In this document: one piece after another, positions 18,978 through 28,495 of the stretch
Layout of the letters: every line of letters starts with the position of its first letter
Numbering within the stretch: position 1 is the first letter of the stretch
Source: Pseudomonas paraeruginosa PA7
Lineage (GTDB): Bacteria; Pseudomonadota; Gammaproteobacteria; Pseudomonadales; Pseudomonadaceae
NCBI RefSeq assembly: GCF_000017205.1
Contig: NC_009656.1
Coordinates: 4,530,001-4,594,000 of the forward strand
DNA length: 64,000 nucleotides
Direction of reading: 5' to 3'
Translations under genes and position numbers: made by a program
Notes under the pieces: generated by a model
What the model was told of the DNA's origin: nothing
Seen by the model: the letters and a program-made list of their open reading frames with translations, nothing else
Databases searched by the model: none

Positions 18978-19907
18978 GTGAAAAAAAAAGCGGTATTGCA
19001 GGATCTGAATGATCTCTATTACTTCGCCGCAGTGGCCGAGCACGGTGGATTTTCAGCCGCAGGTCGAGTGCTGGGCGTTGCCAAGTCCAAACTCAGCCTG
19101 CGAGTATTGCAACTCGAACAACGTTTGGGCGTTTTGTTGTTCCAGCGCACCACGCGCAAGATTCAGTTGACCGAGGTGGGCGCCCGCTTTCTGGAACATT
19201 GCCGCAGCCTGGTCGCAGAAGCGCACGCGGCACAGGATGCGATCGACTTCTCTTCGTCCGGTCCCACAGGTCTGATCCGTATCAGTTGCCCCGCTGGCGC
19301 GGCGGAAATATATCTGACGCCATGGCTATCGCAATTCATGGCTCAGTATCCGCGTGTGCAGATTCAACTTCAGGCCTCCGATAGAGTCATGGACCTGGTA
19401 GCCGAAGGCATTGACGTTGCTTTACGACTTCGCCCCGAATCGAGCATGGCCCCCGAACTGGTGACACGCCGATATGGCACCAGCCGACGTATCCTGGTGG
19501 CCAGTCCGGCGTATCTGGAAAGACATCCGGCAATCCAGTCACCGGACGACTTAAAGCACGCCGATACGATCAGTTTGCTTGAAGAGGCTCCGCTACAGCA
19601 GTGGGAGCTGATCGGTCCTGAATCCGAAGTGCGCACCATTGAACTCCGCCCCCGCCTGATGGCCAGTGTCTGGTCCCTGGCAATGCAAGCGACTCGGGAC
19701 GGCCAGGGGGTTGCGCTACTTTCGGCGCTGGGCTGCCGATCTGCTCTGGAATGCGGGGATCTGCGTCAAGTCTTGCCAGAATGGGCGGCGCGCGAACTGG
19801 TGGTGCATGCGGTGTTTCCTACCCGGCGCGGAATGGTGCCGGCGGTCAGGGCGTTGTTGGATTTTCTCTCGGACAGACTTCCCGTGATGACCGCACTCGA
19901 TAGCTAG
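18978..19907 (+). CDS. LysR-family regulator
   Basis: 309 residues with an N-terminal winged helix-turn-helix (DLYYFAAVAEHGGFSAAGRVLGVAKSKLSLRVLQLEQRLG) and a substrate-binding domain. The start is a GTG followed by a run of adenines; no in-frame ATG fits. It is divergent from the oxidoreductase operon and probably its activator. The subgroup resembles the AphB/CrgA-like regulators often found beside quinone oxidoreductases. Confidence 0.88.
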   Translation: MKKKAVLQDLNDLYYFAAVAEHGGFSAAGRVLGVAKSKLSLRVLQLEQRLGVLLFQRTTRKIQLTEVGARFLEHCRSLVAEAHAAQDAIDFSSSGPTGLIRISCPAGAAEIYLTPWLSQFMAQYPRVQIQLQASDRVMDLVAEGIDVALRLRPESSMAPELVTRRYGTSRRILVASPAYLERHPAIQSPDDLKHADTISLLEEAPLQQWELIGPESEVRTIELRPRLMASVWSLAMQATRDGQGVALLSALGCRSALECGDLRQVLPEWAARELVVHAVFPTRRGMVPAVRALLDFLSDRLPVMTALDS

Positions 19908-20082
19908 CGTTAGTTCCCAGCAATGCTGCACGCACCGAAGCAATCGGCGTTGGCCTGGAACACACAGCACCCTACGAAAAGCACAGCGAGTATCTGGCAA
20001 TGAAGTCTGCTCCTGGCCGCTTGCTGCCAGTCTTCATTGGGTCTTCGCGGTTCAATGCACCCCGAATAGCCATGCAGTGAGT

Positions 20083-20249
20083 ATTCGAATCGGTTCCGAC
20101 ACTAAATTCGCATGCCTAATCGACACCGATTCGCGCTCAAAACACCACCACGGCTTTTCAAAATCGTCAGCCAATCGCACGACTCCGACAGCCAGTCGCA
20201 TACCCGACACCTATTCGCGTCCTCCGACAGCAGTTCGCAATCTCGACAG
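20083..20249. repeat. Degenerate direct repeats of about 20 bp, possible transposon end
   Basis: Seven imperfect copies of a unit of the form TTCGC-N4/8-CCGACA begin near 20083, 20105, 20128, 20172, 20193, 20212 and 20232, with spacings of 19-23 bp and one double gap. Arrays like this occur at ends of IS21- and Tn7-like elements where transposase binds. No transposase remains. Within 19908-20773, the other recognisable item is a GGGGACAG-type motif at about 20374-20388 often seen with REP-type elements. No gene can be supported here. Confidence 0.5.
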
Positions 20250-20773
20250 TCTGCTTTGCTCGCGCCTAGGACAGCCAATCTTCAAGCGATGCAGGGTTCA
20301 TTCTGCAGTTCCCAGAAACGGACGTAGATGAAAGACAGTTGCCGGTAAATTGCGGACAGTGCACTAGCAAATAAAGCTGTCCCCTTTTCGGACGGCGGCG
20401 GCGTAGCCCGACCGTGCAACTGGCTGTCGAAACGCTCGCTGACCCGCACCAGGACAAAGCTGCGCAGCCTTCCAGCACACCCATGAAGAACGAACACGCC
20501 GAGCGCTATCAATGTCAGCATCAACCGGATGACTTCGTTGGCCGACCGAGCCGCGCTCATCCCTGCCACCACTGCCCGCCTAATCCCGAATGAGCCCGGA
20601 TGGCACCTCCCTGTGCCGGGCGCTCCCTCGCCGCTGCGCCAAAACCGTAGAGTGCCTACTGGGAGTTCAACCTACACGATGCTTATTGCCTGAACCGAAA
20701 GAACTTCTGGGTTAATCCCAACCAAGGTGATCATCCCCAACGTCAATAGACACATTACCATCAACCATATTAA

Positions 20774-22999
20774 TCATTTGATTCTAAAGTGCAGACTGAC
20801 CATGAAATTGCGTGGTTCACCATAGAGGTAGCCGTTCTGGAATCCCACAGTTGTGTAGTACTTCCTGTCGAACAGGTTGCTTATATTGGCCGATAGGCTG
20901 GTGGTATCGGAGAGTTCATAACGGGCCATGAGCGACGTCAAGGCATAGGACGATTGCCCGACCTTAACGCTCTGCCGCTGGGGATTGGTGGCCTCTTGGT
21001 AGAAGCGGCTCTGCCAGTTGACCCCGCCGCCGACCGTCAGCCGGTTCCAATCGCCCTGCAGGCGGTAGGTCGTGAACAGGCGCGCGGTGCTGCGGGGAAT
21101 CTGAGAGTTCAGGCGATAGCCGTCGCCATCCTCGGCGGTGAAGTGCGAGAGCCCGGCGTAGAGGTTCCAATCGGGGAGGGGTTCGCCCTGCACTTCGACG
21201 TCGAAACCGCGCGATACCGTACCGTTTGCCGCACGGTAGGCCTGGGTGCCGTCCGGCAGGACCTGCCCGGCGTCGAGTTGCGCGACGCCATCCAGGCGGG
21301 TCTCGAACACCGCGAGCGAAGCGTTGAGCAGACCGCCGAAGTATTCCCCCTTGATCCCGATTTCCTTGTTCTTTCCCTCTGCGGGTCCCAGTACCCTGTT
21401 ACTGCTGTCGCGGTAGGCCGACTGTGGCTTGAAGATTTCTGTATAGCTCGCATAGACCGAGTAGGTATCGTCCAGATCATAGATCACGCCGACATACGGG
21501 GAGACCTGCCCAGTTTTCTTGTAATGGTTGTCATTACTCTCATCGATCTCGTAGTTGCTGCTGCGCGCGCCGATGATGAGCTTGAACGGGTCTGCCAGGG
21601 AAAGGCGCAGCGCGCCGAAGATCCCGCTCTGCTTGATAGTGGTATTGATCGTCGGGCCCGGCTGGAACGCTTGGCGCGGGAAGCGGCCGTTCCAGGTATA
21701 GATACTGCTGACATCGGAGCTGGACACGAAGTTGAGGCCATAATCGCTATGGGACCTGGAGCGTGAGCCGCTGCCGCCGAGGACCAGTTCGTGCTCGCGG
21801 CCCAGCAGTTGGAACGGGCCGCTGACCAGCAGGTCGAGGCTGTCCTGGCGTGTTTCGACGCCGCCGTTCAGGGCCGCAGGCATCCAGCCCAGGCCGGTTG
21901 CGCGGTCCGGGTAACCGTTCATCGACAGCAGGTCACTATTGACGTCGCTTTCCTTGTGGTCGGCGTTGACGCGCAAGGTCCAGCCATTGTCGAAGGATTG
22001 CTCGACCCTGGCAAACGTGGTGTTCAGCCTGCTTTCCCAGCGGTTCCAGCGTGCGGCCGGATTCTTCGAACGCGACCAGTCGGTGCGCGTGCCATCTGAG
22101 AAGAACAGCGGCATGCCGCCCCAGGTGACGCCCTTGGGGTCGTTGTTCTGGTACTCATGACCCAGAGTCAGGGTGGTGACCGGGGTGAGGTCAACGTCGA
22201 GCACGCCGTAGAAAGCCTGGCGCTTTTGCCGGTAGTGGTCCTGGAAGGAGTCGCGGTCCAGGTAGGTACCGACGATACGCCCGCGTACCCTTTCATCCGT
22301 ACTGAGCGGCGAGGAAAGGTCGAACGTGCCGCGCTGGTTGTCCCAGCGTCCCAGTCCCATGTTCGCCGAGGCGGAAAACGTCTTCAGCGGACGCTTGCGG
22401 ACCAGGTTGACCGACGCGGAGGGTTCGCCGATGCCTTGCAGCAGGCCGGTCGCGCCACGCACCACTTCGACGCGGTCGTAGAACGCCGTGTCCAGCATGC
22501 CTTCCCCTGGTGCCATAGCGTTGGCAGTCGTAGGAATTCCGTCGTACATGAAGCTGTCGATGCTAAAACCGCGGGCAAAGTAGTTGACCCTCTCGCTGTC
22601 CAACATAGTCGACGAGACCCCGGTGCTGTTCTCCAGCACGTCACGGAGAGAGTCCAACTGCTGGTCGTCCATGCGTTGGCGGGTGATTACGGTGAGAGAC
22701 TGAGGCGTTTCCCGTGGCGTCAAGGCGAGGCCGGTTCCCGAGCGACTCTTTGCTGCCGTGTAGGAGCCCGAGCCCTCGGTCGAAAGGTCTTCCGAGCTGC
22801 CGGTGACGGTGTCGGCAGGCAGTGCCAGGGCCGCCTCTTCGTCTGTGGTCTGCTCGAGCATGTCGGAGTGGGGCAGCGCTTGCCGGGTTTGTGCATTGGC
22901 CGGAACCAGGACGTGTGCGACCAAGGTGCACAGACAGGCGGCATGGAGCAGGGGCTTGTGGGGGAAGATAAGGGGCCTGCGGCGGTAAGGGTGGGTCAT
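20774..22999 (-). CDS. TonB-dependent ferric-siderophore receptor
   Basis: 741 residues from ATG 22999 (MTHPYRRRP). Signal peptide ending LVPANAQ, then a plug domain (TPRETPQSLTVITRQRMDDQQ, RVEVVRGATGLLQGIGEPSASVNLVRKRP) and a 22-strand barrel ending NFMVSLHFRIK. It belongs to the siderophore receptor branch near FhuE/FptA-type proteins. It imports a ferric siderophore across the outer membrane using TonB-ExbBD energy. Last gene of the iron operon, 92 bp after the second ABC gene. The ligand is not predictable from sequence. Confidence 0.9.
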   Translation of the reverse strand: MTHPYRRRPLIFPHKPLLHAACLCTLVAHVLVPANAQTRQALPHSDMLEQTTDEEAALALPADTVTGSSEDLSTEGSGSYTAAKSRSGTGLALTPRETPQSLTVITRQRMDDQQLDSLRDVLENSTGVSSTMLDSERVNYFARGFSIDSFMYDGIPTTANAMAPGEGMLDTAFYDRVEVVRGATGLLQGIGEPSASVNLVRKRPLKTFSASANMGLGRWDNQRGTFDLSSPLSTDERVRGRIVGTYLDRDSFQDHYRQKRQAFYGVLDVDLTPVTTLTLGHEYQNNDPKGVTWGGMPLFFSDGTRTDWSRSKNPAARWNRWESRLNTTFARVEQSFDNGWTLRVNADHKESDVNSDLLSMNGYPDRATGLGWMPAALNGGVETRQDSLDLLVSGPFQLLGREHELVLGGSGSRSRSHSDYGLNFVSSSDVSSIYTWNGRFPRQAFQPGPTINTTIKQSGIFGALRLSLADPFKLIIGARSSNYEIDESNDNHYKKTGQVSPYVGVIYDLDDTYSVYASYTEIFKPQSAYRDSSNRVLGPAEGKNKEIGIKGEYFGGLLNASLAVFETRLDGVAQLDAGQVLPDGTQAYRAANGTVSRGFDVEVQGEPLPDWNLYAGLSHFTAEDGDGYRLNSQIPRSTARLFTTYRLQGDWNRLTVGGGVNWQSRFYQEATNPQRQSVKVGQSSYALTSLMARYELSDTTSLSANISNLFDRKYYTTVGFQNGYLYGEPRNFMVSLHFRIK

Positions 23000-23091
23000 T
23001 GGATCGATTCCTGGAAATGGGGCAAAACCTGCCCGAAGCCGCCGTGCCGATAGGCGCGGCGGCGCGAGCATCATAGAAATGGGGTGTTGCT

Positions 23092-24837
23092 TCAGGCGAT
23101 GCGCCAGCCCTTGGCCATCTGCCGTTGCGCCAGGAAGTGCGCATAGCGCCCTTGCTGCGCTTGCAATTGCGCGTGAGTGCCGGACTCGACCACCCGACCG
23201 TCCTCCAGCACGGCGATCCGATCCGCCATTGCAACCGTCGATAGTTGGTGGGCAATGACGATCAGGGTCCGGCGGCCGCGCAGGCGCGCGAGCGCTTCGG
23301 CAATGGCCGCCTGGTTTTCCGCGTCCAGCGCGGCGGTGGCTTCGTCCACCAGCAGGATGGGGGCGTCTTTGAGCAGGGCGCGGGCAATCGAGATACGCTG
23401 GCGCTCGCCGCCCGACAGACGCATGCCGCCCTCGCCTACCGGCGTGTCCAGGCCCTGCGGCAGGCGCTCGATGATCTCCGTCACGCCGGCCAGTCGGGCC
23501 GCCTGCAATATTTCGTCATCGCTGGCATCGGGTTTGCCGATGCGAATGTTGTCGGCGATGCTGCCCTGGAACAGGTAAGTATTCTGGAAGATCTGGCTGA
23601 TCTGCCCAGCCAACTGCTCGCTGCCCATTTGCCGCACGTCGACGCCCCCGACGAGCACGCTGCCGGCCGTCACATCGAAGAAGCGTGCGACCAGGGCCGC
23701 CAGCGTGCTCTTGCCCGAGCCGGAGGCGCCCACCAGCGCCAGCATGCTGCCCTCGGCGATATGCAGGTTCACTCCGCGCAGCACCTCGGGCGCGCTGGGC
23801 GCATAGCGGAATCTCACGTCACGCAGATCCACCGAGCCATCGATCGGCAGCTTCGGCTCGAGCGGTTCGGCCAGCGGTTTCTCGTTCAGCACTTCAGCTA
23901 CCGCGTCGAGTTGGCCGCGCGCACTGCGCAGCACCTCTCCATAGCCGGCGATGTCAAGCAACGGGTCGATGAAGCGGTTCACCAGCAGCAGCGAGGCGAC
24001 CACGGCGATGGCCGTGTCGGCCTGTGACTCCCCCCCCAGTTGGCTGCCCAGCCAGAGCGCGGCGGCGATCAGCAGGGCGGCGAACGCCAGTTGTACTGCC
24101 CAGGCATTGAGCACGACCGAGGCAATCGAAACATAGAGCAATCGCGAGCCGGACGCGTGCTGCCGATCGATGGCACGTTTCAGGAAATCCATGCTGCCGC
24201 TGCGAGCGCTGAAGGCGCGGAGCACCGACTGTGCCTGGGCGAACTCGACGATGCGCTGGCTGGTACGGGCGGCACTGCTGTGGAACGCCTCGTCGGCCTG
24301 TTGGCCCAGGCGTGCGCTGAACACGAATATCCCGGCCAGGATTGGCAACGCTAGCAGTGCGATCAGGCCCAGTGGCCAATGCAGCGTTGTCAGTGCGACG
24401 ACGAAGACCAGCGGTGTCACCACGCCACTGAGGATCGGAGTGAACAGGTGGCCGGGCAACTCGGACAGCTCGAACATGCCGTGAGTCATGACATGATTGA
24501 GGCGTGCGGTGTTCTGTGGCGTGAACCAGCCGACCGACAGGCCGGCGATGTGATCGCCGATGCGTTGGCGGCAGTCGCGGAGTACGGCGACACGCACCGC
24601 CACGCTGGCCTCCTCGACCTGGCGGCGCCAGGCCCAGCAGGCCACGAGCCCTATACCCAAGGCGAGGAGCCAGAGACCGGCGCTGTGGACGTCGCCGGCC
24701 AGCAGGTGACTCAGGATCGGCACCAGGGCGGTGATGATCAGGCCATTGAGCAGGCCCAGAACGACGGCCATCCAGGCATAGCGGTGGAAGATGCGTGCAT
24801 CGTCGCCCAGCAGACGGGAAAAGGTCTTGAACATCAT
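23092..24837 (-). CDS. ABC half-transporter, YbtQ/IrtB-like
   Basis: 581 residues. An N-terminal six-helix membrane domain is fused to a nucleotide-binding domain with Walker A LVGASGSGKSTLAAL, signature LSGGERQRISIARAL and Walker B ILLVDEATAALD. The start at 24837 shares ATGA with the stop of the preceding gene, so the two subunits are co-translated and probably heterodimerise. Pairs of this exporter-fold type beside a siderophore receptor act as inner-membrane siderophore importers in YbtPQ, IrtAB and PchHI; the same role is inferred. Confidence 0.88.
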   Translation of the reverse strand: MMFKTFSRLLGDDARIFHRYAWMAVVLGLLNGLIITALVPILSHLLAGDVHSAGLWLLALGIGLVACWAWRRQVEEASVAVRVAVLRDCRQRIGDHIAGLSVGWFTPQNTARLNHVMTHGMFELSELPGHLFTPILSGVVTPLVFVVALTTLHWPLGLIALLALPILAGIFVFSARLGQQADEAFHSSAARTSQRIVEFAQAQSVLRAFSARSGSMDFLKRAIDRQHASGSRLLYVSIASVVLNAWAVQLAFAALLIAAALWLGSQLGGESQADTAIAVVASLLLVNRFIDPLLDIAGYGEVLRSARGQLDAVAEVLNEKPLAEPLEPKLPIDGSVDLRDVRFRYAPSAPEVLRGVNLHIAEGSMLALVGASGSGKSTLAALVARFFDVTAGSVLVGGVDVRQMGSEQLAGQISQIFQNTYLFQGSIADNIRIGKPDASDDEILQAARLAGVTEIIERLPQGLDTPVGEGGMRLSGGERQRISIARALLKDAPILLVDEATAALDAENQAAIAEALARLRGRRTLIVIAHQLSTVAMADRIAVLEDGRVVESGTHAQLQAQQGRYAHFLAQRQMAKGWRIA

Positions 24838-26651
24838 TGCGTCACCTGGCCTCCGATTCTTTGCGCGGCCTGCGCATCGCCATAGCCGCCCAGTTCCCAC
24901 AGGCGAGCGTAGTGCCCGTTGCGCGCCAGCAACTCCTCGTGGCGCCCTTGCTCTATGACGGTGCCATTGTCGATCACGACAATGCGGTCTGCGTGCATTA
25001 CGGTATCGAGCCGATGTGCGATGACTAGGAGCGTGCGCCCGTGGGCGAAGCGCGAAAGCGCTTCCTGGATGGCCACTTCGTTTTCGGCGTCGGCGGCGGC
25101 GGTGGCTTCATCCAGTACCAACACCGGCGGGTCCAGCAGAATCGCGCGAGCGATGCTCACGCGTTGTTGTTCGCCGCCGGAGAGATGCGCGTCCTCGCCG
25201 ATTACCGAGTCGTAGCCGCGTGGCAGGCTCAGGATGCGTTCGTGGATATTGGCTGCGCGCGCGGCGTTCTCGATTTCCGACCGGGCCGCCGAGGGACGGC
25301 CCAGCGCGATGTTGTCATGCACGCTGGCATGGATCAGCCGCACGTCCTGCAGGACGAAACCAATGTGCCGGTACAACTCGGTACTTTCGAGGTTCCGCAG
25401 GTCTGCACCACCTAACGTTATGCGCCCTTCGCTCGGATCGAAGAAACGCAGCAGCAGTCGCGCCAGGGTGGACTTGCCAGCGCCGGAAGGACCGACCAAT
25501 GCGGTAACTGTGCCGGGTTCAAGTGTGAGATTCAGGTTCGCGAGCACTTTGTGCTGCGCGTCGTAGGTGTAGCCTACCTGCTCAATGCGAATCTCGCTGC
25601 CGGTGGGCGTCTGCCGCAATGCTGCCGCAGGTTGTTCCAGCACTGCGGTACGCAACAGGTCCTGCACACGCCGAGCCGCTCCCTTCGCGGGGTCCAGTCC
25701 GTGCGCAATGAAGATCAGCAGCATCAGCGGAGCAGACACCCCGGGAGCCACCAGGACAAAGGGCAGAACTGCCGCCGGGGTCATCCAGTCGAGATGCACG
25801 AACAGTGTGCCTGCCGCAAGCACCACGCCCAACACCGCGACCGGCGCCATCAGTGCGTTGGCGATGCTCATGGAGCCGAGCGTCGGCTGTAGCAACTGGA
25901 GAAATACTTCTAGGAAATCGTCCACCGCGGTCCGATAGTTGCCGTGAGCCCTGCCGCCGGCGCCGAAGGTCTTGATGACCGGAATGCCGTTGACGAACTC
26001 GACTACCGCATTGTCCACGCGCGCTTGTCCTGCGCCGAAGGCCTGCATCTGACGTTCGCTGAAGTTCATAGCCGAACCGATCAGCAGCAACCCGCCTACG
26101 TAGGGCAGGAGCGCTACCAGTGCCAGGCGCCAATCCAGCGCGAACAGATAGACCAGCGAGGTCAGGATGACACCGAGCGTGCGCCCCAGGGTGGTGTAGA
26201 AATGTGCGGTCAGGTCGTGCAGGGTGCCGATGTCGTCCTGCATGGCGTGCTTGATCTCGCCCGACGAGCGCGAGCCGAACCAGCCCAGCGGCACCTTCGC
26301 CAGCCGACGCGCCGCGGCTAGCCGCAGGTGGTGGGTCAGGCGGTTGTCGGCCGCGTGCGCCGTGGCTTCGGCCAGCAGGATCAGTAGCAGGCCGCCGAAC
26401 AGGCTGGCGATGCTGAGGGCCACCGTCCGCCAGAGTTCGCCGTGGACCGTGGCTTCGGTGGCATGGGTGGCGACAGCGCCGAGCGCAATCTGTGCGATAT
26501 GGGCGATACCGGCCAGCGGCACCAGCGTCAGCGCCGCACCCAGGCCTGCCAGGGTGGCGGCGCAGATCAGGCGGCTACGGATCGGGCGCAGGATCTGGCC
26601 CAGCGGCGCAGGCTCGTTGGCCGGCGTGTCGTTGGCTTCAAGGGCGCTCAT
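24834..26651 (-). CDS. ABC half-transporter, YbtP/IrtA-like
   Basis: 605 residues; membrane domain plus ATPase with Walker A LVGPSGAGKSTLARLL, signature LSGGEQQRVSIARAI and Walker B VLVLDEATAAAD. It starts 14 bp inside the end of the AraC gene and ends in an ATGA overlap with its partner. There is no siderophore-interacting reductase domain such as the one on mycobacterial IrtA. Inferred to import the siderophore captured by the receptor at 20774. Confidence 0.88.
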   Translation of the reverse strand: MSALEANDTPANEPAPLGQILRPIRSRLICAATLAGLGAALTLVPLAGIAHIAQIALGAVATHATEATVHGELWRTVALSIASLFGGLLLILLAEATAHAADNRLTHHLRLAAARRLAKVPLGWFGSRSSGEIKHAMQDDIGTLHDLTAHFYTTLGRTLGVILTSLVYLFALDWRLALVALLPYVGGLLLIGSAMNFSERQMQAFGAGQARVDNAVVEFVNGIPVIKTFGAGGRAHGNYRTAVDDFLEVFLQLLQPTLGSMSIANALMAPVAVLGVVLAAGTLFVHLDWMTPAAVLPFVLVAPGVSAPLMLLIFIAHGLDPAKGAARRVQDLLRTAVLEQPAAALRQTPTGSEIRIEQVGYTYDAQHKVLANLNLTLEPGTVTALVGPSGAGKSTLARLLLRFFDPSEGRITLGGADLRNLESTELYRHIGFVLQDVRLIHASVHDNIALGRPSAARSEIENAARAANIHERILSLPRGYDSVIGEDAHLSGGEQQRVSIARAILLDPPVLVLDEATAAADAENEVAIQEALSRFAHGRTLLVIAHRLDTVMHADRIVVIDNGTVIEQGRHEELLARNGHYARLWELGGYGDAQAAQRIGGQVTQ

Positions 26652-27474
26652 GGAGACTCCCGGCAGGAATGTGTAGGGGGGCGTCGAGCCGGGCCGTGCG
26701 CTGCGCCAGGAAACGTCGCGGAGGCACTCCGACGGCCTTGCGGAACATAGTCACGAAGGCTCCGGGGCTGTCGTAGCCCAGGTCGTCGGCGATGGCCTGG
26801 ATGAGATGGCCCTGGGCGAGCAGCGGCAAGGCCCTGATGATGTGCATCCGGCGGCGCCATCTGCTCACGCTCAAGCCGGTTTCGGCAACGAACAGCCTCG
26901 ACATGTTGCGCTCGCTCATGCCGATGCGGCTGGCCCAGAGATCGAGCGTGGCATGCTCTGCCGGGGCAGCCAGCATCGCGTCGGCGAGTTTGCGAAGGCG
27001 TGGGTCGACAGGCATGGGCAGGTGCAGGCTCTCCTGCGGCGCGGCGATCAGTTCATCGAGCAACACCTGCATCAGGCGCGCCTGTGGGCCGTCCAAGCCA
27101 TAGTGCGCGGGAAGGGCCGCGGTGCGTGCCAGCAACGCGCGCAGGAACGGCGAAACGGAGATCGTGCAGCAACTGCTGGGTAGCTCTGCCGCAGCATCCG
27201 CTTCGACGAACACCGCAAAGCCCTCGGCGTTTCCGCAACTGCTGGCGCGGTGCGGCATGCCGCTGGGAATCCAGACGGCTCCTTGCGGCGGCACCACCCA
27301 GATGCCGGCATCGGCCTCCAAAGTGATCAGCCCGCTGTCGGCGAATATGAGCTGCGCCTTACGGTGGTTGTGGAACGGTATCTCCCAACTGGCGGTTGGC
27401 ATTTCCAGTCCGAGTACCACCACCGGGCGGTCGATGAGATCGGGATAGTTCGATTCGTTTCCGGCGATGGGCAT
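26638..27474 (-). CDS. AraC-family regulator
   Basis: 278 residues from ATG 27474 (MPIAGNESNYPDL), which has ribosome site GAGGAA. The N-terminal half is a cupin-like sensor (FHNHRKAQLIFADSGLITL, WIPSGMPHRASS), and the C-terminal half has the two AraC helix-turn-helix motifs (LDLWASRIGMSERNMSRLF; IQAIADDLGYDSPGAFVTMFRKAVG). It lies inside the siderophore-uptake operon and is likely its ferric-siderophore-responsive activator, as PchR and YbtA are for theirs. That role is inferred. Confidence 0.85.
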   Translation of the reverse strand: MPIAGNESNYPDLIDRPVVVLGLEMPTASWEIPFHNHRKAQLIFADSGLITLEADAGIWVVPPQGAVWIPSGMPHRASSCGNAEGFAVFVEADAAAELPSSCCTISVSPFLRALLARTAALPAHYGLDGPQARLMQVLLDELIAAPQESLHLPMPVDPRLRKLADAMLAAPAEHATLDLWASRIGMSERNMSRLFVAETGLSVSRWRRRMHIIRALPLLAQGHLIQAIADDLGYDSPGAFVTMFRKAVGVPPRRFLAQRTARLDAPLHIPAGSLHERP

Positions 27475-27497
27475 CGGACGATTCCTCACGAGCTCAT

Positions 27498-27881
27498 TCA
27501 GGCACCGGCCAGCAGCGACTCGGCCTTGGCGCGAGCGGCCTCGGCACTGGCGACAACGAACATGGGGTAGCCCCAGAACTTGGCAAAGACCATCGAGAAC
27601 CCCTGCATCTCGGCGCGCTGGTCCGGCTCCGGGACGATCTGCAGGTGGCCTTTGATCAGACGCCGAATCTCGGTCCGGTGGGCCTTCATCCAGGTGACGA
27701 TCTTGCGTCGGGTATCGATATGGTCTTCGGCGTCGTCGGGGGCATCCTGGCTGACGAATACGAAAGGGCGGCCGCGGGCCAACAGTTCCGAGATGCACTC
27801 CAGCACCTCCTCGATAGGTCTGGCGCGGGCGGGGGAGTTTTCCATACGTACGAAGGGATACTCAGTTGTGTCGATATTCAT
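27498..27881 (-). CDS. Small conserved protein of the siderophore operon, unknown function
   Basis: 127 residues from ATG 27881 (MNIDTTEYPFVRMENSPARA), ribosome site GGAG. It has no signal peptide and no membrane segment. It has a mixed alpha/beta pattern with a charged central helix (RKIVTWMKAHRTEIRRLIKGHLQIV) and a final FWGYPMFVVASAEAARAKAESLL. I do not recognise the family with certainty. It is the first gene of the Fur-box operon, 23 bp before the AraC gene, so a cytoplasmic role in siderophore handling or iron release is a reasonable guess. Confidence 0.7.
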   Translation of the reverse strand: MNIDTTEYPFVRMENSPARARPIEEVLECISELLARGRPFVFVSQDAPDDAEDHIDTRRKIVTWMKAHRTEIRRLIKGHLQIVPEPDQRAEMQGFSMVFAKFWGYPMFVVASAEAARAKAESLLAGA

Positions 27882-27916
27882 GGTCGGCTCCAGCACATCG
27901 ATGCGATCCGGAATAC

Positions 27917-27936
27917 AAATGAGAATACTTATCATA
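27917..27936 (-). promoter_or_regulatory. Fur box of the siderophore-uptake operon
   Basis: The minus strand reads ATGATAAGTATTCTCATT, close to the Fur consensus GATAATGATAATCATTATC. It sits 36-55 bp upstream of the first operon ATG, where Fur-Fe would block RNA polymerase. It predicts repression of the five-gene operon under iron excess. No gene is supported in the stretch 27960-28380. Confidence 0.75.
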
Positions 27937-28380
27937 TCCTCAAGAAGAAGTTGCGTCATTGGATAAAACGGACAAAAAATTCTTCATTTCAGCCAATCTG
28001 GCAAGGAAAGCTGCTTCTTTTTCGATTGCCTATCGAACCCAGGATGCAGAGTGGCGGCCGGAATATTGAGACGTTGGTGCGGCAACAATTCCAAGATGCT
28101 CTTGACTGCGCTCAAGCACACATCGCAGTGGCAGCATGTGAGGCTGCCGTTTTCGACGAAGTCTTCGCTTCCCACAAGGAAAACTATTCTCCGACTCCAA
28201 GCATTGTGGAAACCTGAAAGACTGAAACCTCCTCAGCAACCTTATTTTTGAATAACTCCATACAATCAATAGTTCAGTATTTTTTAAATTGGATAGTTTC
28301 CCTGTCTGACGTACCTACGCCCACATCGCTTAGTGTCCTAGACAGACGTCACCAAACCCAGCCAAAGCAGGCGGTAAGTC

Positions 28381-28409
28381 TTGACACTGTAGTGTTAAAA
28401 TTTTAATAA
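28381..28409 (+). promoter_or_regulatory. Sigma-70-type promoter for the LprI-like gene
   Basis: TTGACA, a 17-bp spacer and TAATAA are followed 87 bp later by the ATG at 28496. The surrounding DNA is markedly AT-rich compared with the core genome. There is no other candidate gene for this promoter. Confidence 0.5.
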
Positions 28410-28495
28410 AGCACCATACGCCTTGCCAGAAGTTTTTTTACAAATAAATTTTATCAGTCAAGTGACAATCACCACAAACCACAGGAGCAGCCAGC

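Noticed and set aside
20282..20572. 96-residue minus-strand frame in the gene-free gap
   Set aside because: No ribosome site, no family, and it crosses the GGGGACAG-type repeat motif.
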